DNA of 7,721 nt from the NCBI GenBank assembly GCA_021161965.1, contig JAGGZP010000017.1, forward strand, positions 1-7,721. Reading direction: 5' to 3'. Below the pieces are notes generated by a model, which was not told the origin of the DNA, did no database searches, and was given only the letters and a program-made list of their open reading frames with translations. This stretch comes from a bacterium. Its GTDB lineage: Bacteria > Patescibacteriota > Patescibacteriia > UBA2591 > JAGGZP01. This document shows positions 1 to 4,637 of the stretch, in pieces. Numbering within the stretch: the stretch's first letter is position 1; each line of letters opens with the position of its first letter. A program made the translations under genes and the position numbers.

Positions 1-161
1 CAGTAAAATATCTTAAAAAGAATGGCAAAATTTTAATCGAATTTTCGCCTGAACAAAAAATAAAAATTATTCGAGAAGCAAAAAAATATTTCAAAAAAGT
101 AAAAATAAAAAAAGACCTTTCGGGAAAAAACAGATTAGCAATTATTAGTGAAATTAAATAA
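1..161 (+). CDS. prmC: Release-factor glutamine methyltransferase PrmC/HemK, C-terminal fragment
   Basis: Only the last 53 codons are present; the reading frame is open to the left edge (first whole codon at 3) and ends at TAA 159-161. The visible peptide has the pattern that closes PrmC/HemK proteins: a G-K-I-L-I-E strand, then F-S-P-E-Q, a helix ending KKYFKKVKIKKDL, and SGKNRLAII. In family members the equivalent is an E-I-G-x-x-Q segment followed by a 'kDLxGxxR' strand near the C-terminus. Known family role: cytosolic SAM-dependent N5-methylation of the glutamine in the GGQ motif of peptide-chain release factors. The catalytic NPPY motif lies outside the window, so the identification rests on the tail alone. 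A link to translation termination fits the smpB/ssrA genes that follow, but a 470-base spacer separates them. Confidence 0.72.
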   Translation, partial: VKYLKKNGKILIEFSPEQKIKIIREAKKYFKKVKIKKDLSGKNRLAIISEIK

Positions 162-251
162 ATAAAAATGAATGTAAATTTCAAACCTTCCAATTTAAAA
201 TTTTTAACTTTCTAAAAATTGATTTAAAAATCATTTTAAAATGTTTTAAAA

Positions 252-357
252 TGTCTTGGTCAAATTTCTCGCGATCGCGAGAAATTTGACCATTGTCTTA
301 TTTCTCGCGATCGCGAAATTTTTGACCGTTGTCTTATTTTTCACGATCGTGAATTTT
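252..357. repeat. Three tandem palindromes with a GCGATCGC-type core
   Basis: Three units each begin with TGTCTT (252, 294 and 330; spacing 42 and 36 bases). Unit 1 contains a perfect 36-bp palindrome at 257-292 with the half-site GGTCAAATTTCTCGCGA. Unit 2 keeps the core TCGCGATCGCGA (305-316) and the right arm ending TTTGACC, but its left arm has decayed. Unit 3 has the core changed symmetrically to TCACGATCGTGA (341-352), so both arms changed together. The same palindrome family recurs at 4859-4948 and 5677-5835. The array lies between prmC and smpB, and no T-tract follows it, so it is not an obvious terminator. Confidence 0.9.
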
Positions 358-436
358 AAAACTCTCTAAGAATCGAGGGATAATTTTAGAAATCCAACTT
401 CTTAAAACCCCTTAAAAAATTTTCAATTCAACCAGG

Positions 437-460
437 CAACCAAGCAACTAAGCAACTAAC
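437..460. repeat. 8-bp tandem repeat, three units
   Basis: CAACCAAG, CAACTAAG and CAACTAAC follow one another without a gap. The stretch is short, lies in the gene-free spacer upstream of smpB, and has no visible coding frame. Confidence 0.7.
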
Positions 461-495
461 TTTTTTGATTTTTGATTTATTCTTGTTTGTACCTT

Positions 496-551
496 GTATC
501 TTGAAATTTGTATCTTGCCTGCCTGCCGGTAGGCAGGTATCTTGTATCTCG
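496..551. repeat. GTATCTTG repeats around a 20-bp GC-rich palindrome
   Basis: GTATCTTG occurs at 496-503, 510-517 and 537-544, and a variant GTATCTCG at 544-551. Between the second and third copies sits a nearly perfect palindrome (518-537, CCTGCCTGCC against GGTAGGCAGG, one G-T pair), flanked directly by the 8-mers. Similar CCTGCCTGCC-type palindromes are, to my recollection, frequent in Parcubacteria spacers; I could not search for this. The function is unknown. Confidence 0.75.
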
Positions 552-598
552 GAATTTAGAATTTATCTTAATTCGTCTCAGTTTATGTAAAATCTATG

Positions 599-626
599 TT
601 GCAAGAAAAATTCTTTATGTTAAAAT
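599..626 (+). promoter_or_regulatory. Likely sigma70-type promoter of smpB
   Basis: TTGCAA (599-604) is followed after 16 bases by TAAAAT (621-626), preceded by TGT (618-620), giving an extended -10 (TGnTAAAAT). The -10 ends six bases before the smpB ATG, so transcription would begin at or next to the start codon and the mRNA would be leaderless. No Shine-Dalgarno sequence is present, which agrees. Confidence 0.55.
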
Positions 627-632
627 GAATTT

Positions 633-1088
633 ATGTCACTAATCACAACAAATAAAAAAGCGCTTTATAACTACGAAATTTTAGAAAAATTTGAATCGGG
701 AATCATTTTATCTGGTCCGGAAGTTAAATCGGTAAAAAATGGACAAATAAATTTAAAAGACGGCTATGTAAGTATTGATTCGAACAAAACACCCTGGTTA
801 ATTAATGTTCATATTGCTCCCTATCCCCCGGCCTCTCAAATTCAACAAGACTATAATCCAACTAGAGCAAGAAAACTCTTATTAAAAAAGAAAGAAATTA
901 ATTATTTATTTGGAAAAACTAAATTAAAGGGCTTGACAATTATCCCTCTAAAGGTGTATACTAAAGGCGGATTGATTAAAGTTGAAATTGGCTTGGTTCG
1001 TGGCAAGAAAAAATATGACAAAAGAGAAGTAATAAAAAAAAGAGAAGTCGAAAGGAAAATAAGCCAAAAATTAAAAACATCTATTTAA
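633..1088 (+). CDS. smpB: SsrA-binding protein SmpB
   Basis: The 151-residue protein has the usual SmpB length and motif order. KALYNYEILEKFESGIILSGPEVKSVKNG (residues 9-37) matches the 'Y-x-I-x-x-x-x-E-A-G-I-x-L-x-G-x-E-V-K-S' block of the OB-fold core. HIAPY (60-64) and the PTRARKLLLKKKEI stretch (76-89) correspond to the tmRNA-contacting region. GLVRGKKKYDKREVIKKREVERK (121-143) is the basic tail with the DKR motif that becomes helical in the decoding centre. Known role: it binds the tRNA-like domain of tmRNA and brings it, with EF-Tu, to stalled ribosomes. The ATG at 633 is preferred because it gives the normal N-terminus and lies just below a good extended -10. Its TAA is separated from ssrA by a single base, so the two are probably co-transcribed. 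The usual G-T-E-V-K-S reads G-P-E-V-K-S, a minor change. Confidence 0.96.
   Translation: MSLITTNKKALYNYEILEKFESGIILSGPEVKSVKNGQINLKDGYVSIDSNKTPWLINVHIAPYPPASQIQQDYNPTRARKLLLKKKEINYLFGKTKLKGLTIIPLKVYTKGGLIKVEIGLVRGKKKYDKREVIKKREVERKISQKLKTSI
934..962 (+). promoter_or_regulatory. Candidate internal promoter for ssrA inside smpB
   Basis: A perfect -35 box TTGACA (934-939) is followed after exactly 17 bases by TATACT (957-962). Transcription would start near 969, giving a leader of about 120 bases ahead of the tmRNA 5' end at 1090. It lies inside smpB codons for a conserved segment (GLTIIPLKVYTKGG), so the match may be partly imposed by the protein; its strength still makes it a good candidate for extra ssrA expression. 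Confidence 0.45.
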
Positions 1089-1089
1089 C

Positions 1090-1463
1090 GGGGATGTTCA
1101 AAAATCGACGGAGTGAAATAAACAAAAACTGCTTTCCGTCCGGAAGAACGTAAACTTCCAAAAACAATAAATGCCAACTTATTGAATAAAGTTAAACAGG
1201 CGCTTCGCGCACCTGCTTTAAACTTTGCTGTTGCTTAAAGTAACAGCCGCCAAGCTTACAACTCCTGCTAGTAAGATTTGGTGTTATTCAGCAGGATTGG
1301 CTCTTTAAGGATGTCCAACTCAAAGAGCTGAAATAAATGGACTTTGATTAAAAGGGTTTTGTCTGGTTCTAACCTTTTAATCGAGAAAATAACCAGACTA
1401 TGAAAGTAGAGGTTTTTGTTTATTCTCTTACGGACGCGGGCGAACTACCCGCCATCTCCACCA
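1090..1463 (+). ncRNA. ssrA: Transfer-messenger RNA (tmRNA), one-piece
   Basis: The 5' GGGGATG (1090-1096) pairs with CATCTCC (1453-1459) to form a 7-bp acceptor stem with a G-U third pair. It is followed by discriminator A (1460) and an encoded CCA (1461-1463). The T-stem is GCGGG/CCCGC. A tag reading frame runs 1173-1238, and its stop sits in a helix-5-like hairpin (GCTGTT...AACAGC). A clear downstream pseudoknot has stem 1 TTAAAAGGGTT/AACCTTTTAA (1348-1358 with 1371-1380) and stem 2 GTCTGGTT/AACCAGAC (1361-1368 with 1391-1398). Another helix pairs TCCTGCT with AGCAGGA, followed by GCTCTTT/AAAGAGC. GGAAG (1142-1146) with nearby complements is a PK1 candidate. The RNA rescues stalled ribosomes by adding a degradation tag. 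The D-loop reads AAAAUCGAC where GGAUUCGAC is usual, and the T-loop is CGAACTA instead of UUCRANY. Length, 374 bases, is normal. Its 5' end would be made by RNase P cutting one base after the smpB stop. Confidence 0.95.
1173..1238 (+). other. tmRNA tag-peptide reading frame
   Basis: The frame starts at a GCC alanine resume codon after AATAAAT and ends at TAA (1236-1238). The 21-residue tag begins ANLLNKVKQ and ends ALNFAVA. The ANLL start and the hydrophobic A-V-A end resemble known tags, whose last residues are read by ClpXP-type proteases. The stop codon lies within the GCTGTT/AACAGC hairpin, as expected of helix 5. The tag is about twice the common 8-12 residues. The extra middle part is an imperfect inverted repeat (AAGTTAAACAGG against CCTGCTTTAAACTT with a CGC-TTCG core). 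The exact resume codon is inferred. Confidence 0.7.
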
Positions 1464-1485
1464 AATTTTAATTTTCGTAATTTCG

Positions 1486-1491
1486 TAAAAT
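1486..1491 (+). promoter_or_regulatory. Possible -10 box of infC
   Basis: TAAAAT lies six bases before the infC ATG, the same spacing seen for smpB. No convincing -35 is visible because that position falls on the tmRNA 3' end. It may simply be A+T-rich background, and infC could instead be read from upstream. Confidence 0.3.
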
Positions 1492-1497
1492 CAATTA

Positions 1498-1995
1498 ATG
1501 AAATATTATCGCCTTAATTACAGAATAAAAGCACCAAAAGTTCGTCTTATTGATGAAAATGGAAAACATATTGGCGTTGTTGAAACTTCGAAAGCAATTG
1601 AAATGGCACAAAAAAAAGGGTTGGACTTAATCGAAGTAAATCCGAATCAGGATCCACCAGTCGCCAAAATTTTAGACTTTGGTCAATTTAAATACCAACT
1701 TTCAAAAAAGGAAAAAAAACAAAAATCTAAAAAAGGAGAGGTAAAAGGAATAAGATTGTCACTACGTGTTGGAAAACATGATCTCGAATTTAAAAGAAAA
1801 CAAGTTGATAAATTTTTAAAAGAAGGAAATAAAGTAAAAATTGAAATGTTGCTTAGAGGAAGAGAAAGAACACATGCCGATTTAGGTGAAAAAATTATAA
1901 ACGATTTTATCTCTTCTTTAGAAAATATTAAAATTGAACAGCCATTAAAAAAACAAGGCCCAAGAATTACTATTTTAATTAGCCGGTCGAATTAA
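1498..1995 (+). CDS. infC: Translation initiation factor IF-3
   Basis: This 165-residue protein shows both IF-3 domains. Residues 7-70 form the N-domain, with NYRIKAPKVRLIDENGKHIGVV, the GLDLIEVNPNQDPPVAKILDFGQFKYQ block and a following lysine-rich linker helix (69-81). Residues 82-165 form the C-domain, with KGIRLSLRVGKHDLEFKRKQVDKFLKEGNKVKIEMLLRGRE and a final strand PRITILI. Known role: binds the 30S subunit, blocks premature 50S joining and checks the start codon and initiator tRNA. It begins 34 bases after the tmRNA and heads the classical infC-rpmI-rplT order. The start is a plain ATG rather than the rare AUU used for autoregulation in enterobacteria. No Shine-Dalgarno sequence precedes it. 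Confidence 0.96.
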   Translation: MKYYRLNYRIKAPKVRLIDENGKHIGVVETSKAIEMAQKKGLDLIEVNPNQDPPVAKILDFGQFKYQLSKKEKKQKSKKGEVKGIRLSLRVGKHDLEFKRKQVDKFLKEGNKVKIEMLLRGRERTHADLGEKIINDFISSLENIKIEQPLKKQGPRITILISRSN

Positions 1996-2005
1996 ATTTT
2001 ATTTT

Positions 2006-2185
2006 ATGGCAAAAAAATCTATTAAAAAAAGAATAAAAATTACTAAAAAGAAAAAAATTCTTCATCATCCTTGTGGAAGGGACCATTTTAATGCTAAAGA
2101 ACCAGGTAAAAAAAGAAGAAATAAAAGAAGAAAAAAGCAATTTTCTAAAGCTTACAGAAAAACACTTCTACAACATATTAAATAA
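2006..2185 (+). CDS. rpmI: Large-subunit ribosomal protein bL35
   Basis: This is a 59-residue, extremely basic protein (MAKKSIKKRIKI start, QHIK end). The KKRIKITKKKKILHHP segment matches the 'K-R-F-K-x-T-x-x-G-K' start of bL35. The DHFNAKEPGKKRRNKRRKK segment matches the 'H-x-x-x-K-x-x-x-x-K-R-x-L-R' centre. It is slightly shorter than the usual 64-66 residues. It lies 10 bases after infC and 13 bases before rplT, the order conserved across bacteria, which supports the call strongly. No Shine-Dalgarno sequence is seen before its ATG. It is a structural component of the 50S subunit. Confidence 0.93.
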   Translation: MAKKSIKKRIKITKKKKILHHPCGRDHFNAKEPGKKRRNKRRKKQFSKAYRKTLLQHIK

Positions 2186-2198
2186 TTAGTTTAAATTT

Positions 2199-2543
2199 AT
2201 GCCACGAGTAAAAAGAGGAAAACATCATCTCAAACGCCGAAAAAATATCCTTAAGCAAGCAAAGGGATATAAGTGGGGTCGAAAGAAAAAATTAAAATTA
2301 GCCATAACCGCTGTTCGCCGAGCTGGTGCTTTCGCCTACGCTGATAGAAAAAGGAAAAAAAGGGATTTTCGCCGTCTCTGGCAGATTAAAATAAACGCTG
2401 CTTGTCGAGAAAATGGTACAACTTATTCAAAATTTATTTCAGCACTCAAAAAAAATAAAATAGAAATTGACAGAAAAATTTTAGCTGACTTAGCAGAAAA
2501 TAATCCCAAAATTTTTACTAAAATTGTTGAAACCGTCAAATAA
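2199..2543 (+). CDS. rplT: Large-subunit ribosomal protein bL20
   Basis: The 114-residue protein has the bL20 length and signature from end to end. MPRVKRGKHHLKRRKNILKQAKGYKWGRKK (1-30) is the long basic N-terminal extension that threads into 23S rRNA. AFAYADRKRKKRDFRRLWQIKINAACRENGTTYSKFISALKKNKIEIDRKILADLA (44-99) is the globular domain. Known role: early 50S assembly; in some bacteria it represses its own operon by binding the rpmI-rplT leader, but I see no such leader structure here. Third and last gene of infC-rpmI-rplT, followed at once by a hairpin terminator. Confidence 0.97.
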   Translation: MPRVKRGKHHLKRRKNILKQAKGYKWGRKKKLKLAITAVRRAGAFAYADRKRKKRDFRRLWQIKINAACRENGTTYSKFISALKKNKIEIDRKILADLAENNPKIFTKIVETVK

Positions 2544-2554
2544 AAACTAAATCA

Positions 2555-2590
2555 AAAAGACTGCCTATTGTTTTTATCCGGCAGCCTTTT
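2555..2590. terminator. Hairpin terminator between rplT and the convergent HPr gene
   Basis: AAAAGaCTGCC (2555-2565) pairs with GGCAGcCTTTT (2580-2590): two 5-bp blocks around one A-C mismatch, with a 14-base loop. The A-run on one side and T-run on the other would let it act in both directions. That fits its place between the rplT stop (2543) and the HPr stop (2592). Confidence 0.7.
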
Positions 2591-2591
2591 G

Positions 2592-2858
2592 TTAAAAATC
2601 CTCAGGTAAATCACAGATTAATTTCGCCAAATTTTTTACTGCTTCACGTTCGTCAGGTCCCTCAGCCCGAATAATTATTTTTTCACCGTAAGCAACTGTT
2701 AAAAATAATATAGATATTAGTGACTTTGCTTGACCTACAATTCCGTTTTTTATTATCAATATATCAGATTGATATTTTCGGGCCTCTTTGGCTATTAAAC
2801 CGGCAACTCGTAAATGTAAACCAAATCGTAATTTTATAATTATGCTTTTTTCAACCAT
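2592..2858 (-). CDS. ptsH: HPr-family phosphocarrier protein
   Basis: The start at 2858 gives 88 residues, the standard HPr length, and puts the key residues at canonical numbers: His15 and Arg17 in GLHLRVAG, and Ser46 in AKSLIS. A GGAGGG sequence four bases upstream supports this start; an in-frame ATG seven codons earlier (2879) is less likely. In classical HPr, His15 takes phosphate from enzyme I and Ser46 is phosphorylated by HPr kinase. Here Pro18 of the H-A-R-P motif is Val (H-L-R-V). The rest of the fold is recognisable (ILIIKNGIVGQAKS, GEKIIIRAEGPDEREAVKNLAKLI). No other phosphotransferase gene is in the window, so its partner and job (sugar transport or pure regulation) cannot be told. 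Its promoter faces the tRNA-Asp promoter. Confidence 0.85.
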   Translation of the reverse strand: MVEKSIIIKLRFGLHLRVAGLIAKEARKYQSDILIIKNGIVGQAKSLISILFLTVAYGEKIIIRAEGPDEREAVKNLAKLICDLPEDF

Positions 2859-2862
2859 TTTT

Positions 2863-2868
2863 CCCTCC
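2863..2868 (-). promoter_or_regulatory. Strong Shine-Dalgarno site of the HPr gene
   Basis: GGAGGG on the minus strand ends four bases before the ATG at 2858. It decides the start in favour of that ATG. It is the only strong Shine-Dalgarno site I see before any gene here. Confidence 0.75.
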
Positions 2869-2892
2869 ATTTCAAACATTGCTTTTATTTTT

Positions 2893-2920
2893 ATAATAAT
2901 ATTTTTTTTTAACTTGTCAA
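2893..2920 (-). promoter_or_regulatory. Promoter of the HPr gene
   Basis: On the minus strand a perfect TTGACA (2920-2915) is followed after 16 bases by TATTAT (2898-2893); ATTATA with 17 bases is an alternative. The leader would be about 30 bases and includes the Shine-Dalgarno site. The -35 overlaps that of the divergent tRNA promoter. Confidence 0.65.
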
Positions 2921-2941
2921 GCTAGATAAAACTGCTACAAT
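2914..2941 (+). promoter_or_regulatory. Promoter of tRNA-Asp
   Basis: TTGTCA (2914-2919) and TACAAT (2936-2941) are 16 bases apart, and the tRNA begins 11 bases later. The -35 is the other strand of the HPr gene's -35, within the palindrome-like CTTGTCAAG. Confidence 0.6.
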
Positions 2942-2952
2942 AATAAGACAAT

Positions 2953-3029
2953 GGTCCGGTAGATCAATTGGTTAGATCGCAGCCCTGTCACGGCTGAAGT
3001 TGCGGGTTCGAGTCCCGTCCGGACCGCCA
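2953..3029 (+). tRNA. tRNA-Asp (anticodon GTC), CCA encoded
   Basis: The acceptor stem is GGTCCGG/CCGGACC. The D-arm is GATC...GATC, with GG in the loop. The anticodon stem CAGCC/GGCTG encloses the loop CTGTCAC, giving anticodon GTC (Asp). The T-arm is GCGGG-TTCGAGT-CCCGT with a normal T-loop. Discriminator G and a genomic CCA close it (77 bases). Discriminator G and the GUC anticodon agree with known aspartate identity. Confidence 0.97.
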
Positions 3030-3054
3030 GTACTCACTTATATTAAAATTTAGT

Positions 3055-3573
3055 ATGGATGAATATATAAAACTAGCCAAAAAAACAATCGAAAATTATT
3101 TAGAAAAAAATCAAATAATCGAAGTCCCAAAAAATTTACCGGAAAAAATGTATAAAACAAGAGCCGGTGTTTTTGTTTCGCTTCACAAAAAAGATGGCTC
3201 TCTCCGTGGTTGTATCGGCACATTTTTGCCAACAAAAGAAAATATTGCTCAAGAAATTATTTCTAATGCAATTTCCGCTGCCTTTTATGATCCGCGTTTC
3301 TTTCCTCTCCAAAAAGACGAATTAAACAATCTAGAGATTTCAGTTGATATTTTGTCAAAACCAGAAATAGTTAAATCAATTGATAACCTTGATCCAAAAA
3401 AATATGGAATTATTGTCAAATCAATAAATGGCCATACTGGTTTATTACTGCCGGATATTAAGGGAATAAATACTGTTAATGAACAAATTAGTATTGCCTG
3501 CCAAAAAGCTGGAATTAATCCAAATAAAGAAAAATTTCAAGTTTATAAATTTACTGTTGAACGTCATAAATAA
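3055..3573 (+). CDS. AMMECR1-family protein (AmmeMemoRadiSam system protein A-like)
   Basis: The 172-residue protein is one complete AMMECR1 domain. Its hallmark LRGCIGT is at residues 50-56, after GVFVSLHKKDGS (38-49). Further family blocks are AFYDPRFFPL (76-85), LEISVDILSKPE (93-104), GLLLPD (129-134) and the final FQVYKFTVE (161-169). The biochemical role of AMMECR1 proteins is not settled. In many prokaryotes they occur beside a Memo-like protein and a radical-SAM enzyme (the AmmeMemoRadiSam set); neither partner is in this window. The start is ATG 3055, 25 bases after the tRNA, with TAAAAT (3044-3049) five bases before it and no Shine-Dalgarno sequence. The next gene starts 10 bases after its stop, so the two are probably co-transcribed. 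Confidence 0.9.
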   Translation: MDEYIKLAKKTIENYLEKNQIIEVPKNLPEKMYKTRAGVFVSLHKKDGSLRGCIGTFLPTKENIAQEIISNAISAAFYDPRFFPLQKDELNNLEISVDILSKPEIVKSIDNLDPKKYGIIVKSINGHTGLLLPDIKGINTVNEQISIACQKAGINPNKEKFQVYKFTVERHK

Positions 3574-3583
3574 TTTTTAGATT

Positions 3584-4360
3584 ATGATAGCATTACTTTC
3601 TTTTCTATTAATTATTATTTTTTCAGTAATTGTAATAAAAATTGGAGCAACGGCTCTGAAATTAACTGGACTCTCTCGAGAAGTTGCTAATTTCGAAGCG
3701 CAATCAGCTTTTTCGGGTGTCGGTTTCACTACTTCGGAATCAGAGTCAATCGTCTATCATCCATTACGTCGCCAAATCATTAGAATTTTGATGCTTTTAG
3801 GAAGTGCCGGATTAACCACAGCAATTGCCACATTAGTTCTTACTTTTGTTGGCCAAAGTAAGCAAGGAGCTCTAACTCGTTTAGGTGGTCTTGTAGTTGG
3901 AATTTTTATTTTATATTTTATTTTTCGTTCGCGTTGGGCTGACAGAATACTCACGCGCTTTTTTGAAAGAATTTTAATAAAAAAATACGGACGTTTAAAA
4001 ATTTATGACTATGAAAAACTTTTTGGTTTGCAAAAAGGTTATTCCATATCAAAGTTCACAATAAAAGAAAAATCCTGGCTAGCAGGAAAGACTTTAAAAG
4101 AATCAAAACTTTACTATGAAGGAATTTTAGTTGTTGGAATTATCCGTGAAATCAATGGAAAGACAATCTTTATTGGCGCGCCAAAAGGAAACAATCTAAT
4201 AAAAGCAAATGATATTTTAATCTGTTATGGTAAAGAAGAAATACTCACAAATCTTGCTCAAAGAATAAAAGGTGTAAGAGGAGAACGGCAAAGAAAAAAG
4301 ATATTAAAGAAGGTTTATAAAATAAAACAAGCAGAAAAACAAGAAAAAAGTATAGTGTAA
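3584..4360 (+). CDS. Membrane protein with TrkA-C (RCK_C) domain
   Basis: The 258-residue protein has a hydrophobic N-terminal half with segments at about 2-20, 66-90 and 99-115. Between them lies the loop AFSGVGFTTSESESIVYHPLRRQIIR (42-67), which I recognise from bacterial 'TrkA C-terminal domain' membrane proteins. Residues about 150-228 (YSISKFTIKEKSWLAGKTLKES...IREINGKTIFIGAPKGNNLIKANDILICYG) form an RCK_C-type fold. Such domains gate cation channels and transporters and in some bacteria bind cyclic di-AMP; neither is shown here. The tail (229-256) is very basic and probably cytoplasmic. There is no K+ selectivity filter, so it is more likely a regulator or transport partner than a channel. 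It follows the AMMECR1 gene by 10 bases. Confidence 0.8.
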   Translation: MIALLSFLLIIIFSVIVIKIGATALKLTGLSREVANFEAQSAFSGVGFTTSESESIVYHPLRRQIIRILMLLGSAGLTTAIATLVLTFVGQSKQGALTRLGGLVVGIFILYFIFRSRWADRILTRFFERILIKKYGRLKIYDYEKLFGLQKGYSISKFTIKEKSWLAGKTLKESKLYYEGILVVGIIREINGKTIFIGAPKGNNLIKANDILICYGKEEILTNLAQRIKGVRGERQRKKILKKVYKIKQAEKQEKSIV

Positions 4361-4379
4361 ATACTTAAATAAAGAGTAT
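4361..4379. terminator. Weak hairpin between convergent genes
   Basis: ATACT (4361-4365) can pair with AGTAT (4375-4379) across a 9-base loop. It exactly fills the gap between the stop of the TrkA-C protein and the stop of the opposing small membrane protein. The five pairs are A+T-rich, so the terminator role rests mainly on position. Confidence 0.3.
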
Positions 4380-4637
4380 CTACTTACCGATATTCTTTTT
4401 ATTTTTAGAAATTAAAATTTTTAAAAATACAAATAAGGCAACTATTGTCCAAATCGCAGACAAGCTAAAACCTGGCCAGGCAAAGTGATAGGCATTATTT
4501 ATCATTAGTCCGATACCAGCAAAGATATTTAAACCTTGATATAAAAGTGAAACAGGAGTAATCACTTTAAAAGTAATTAAAAGAAAAGCTAAAAAAGATA
4601 AAATCATCCCTATCCAACCAATAATTTCAAAAAACAT
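4380..4637 (-). CDS. Small three-helix membrane protein, CBU_0592-like
   Basis: The 85-residue protein has hydrophobic segments at about 4-23, 32-47 and 55-74 and a lysine-rich end (KNKKNIGK). The pattern IIGWIGMILSFLAFLLIT...LLYQGLNIFAGIGLMIN...AIWTIVALFVFLK resembles the CBU_0592-like family of short membrane proteins. That family has Gly-W-x-G in helix 1, Y-Q-x-x-N-x-x-G in helix 2 and W-x-x-I-A in helix 3. The family function is unknown. It starts at ATG 4637 with no Shine-Dalgarno sequence and converges on the TrkA-C gene with only a 19-base gap. Confidence 0.72.
   Translation of the reverse strand: MFFEIIGWIGMILSFLAFLLITFKVITPVSLLYQGLNIFAGIGLMINNAYHFAWPGFSLSAIWTIVALFVFLKILISKNKKNIGK

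Noticed and set aside
257..353. Palindromes as ordinary intrinsic terminators of prmC
   Set aside because: No T-tract follows the hairpins, they are repeated in tandem, and the same sequences occur at positions unrelated to a gene 3' end.
1084..1463. A protein gene between smpB and infC
   Set aside because: This interval is fully explained by the tmRNA; its only short frame is the tag peptide.
2592..2879. HPr start at the upstream ATG (2879)
   Set aside because: The ATG at 2858 has GGAGGG four bases upstream, gives 88 residues and places His15, Arg17 and Ser46 at their canonical numbers.
3050..3954. Minus-strand ORFs at 3050-3235 and 3757-3954
   Set aside because: They are antisense to the well-supported AMMECR1 and TrkA-C genes and have no family features.
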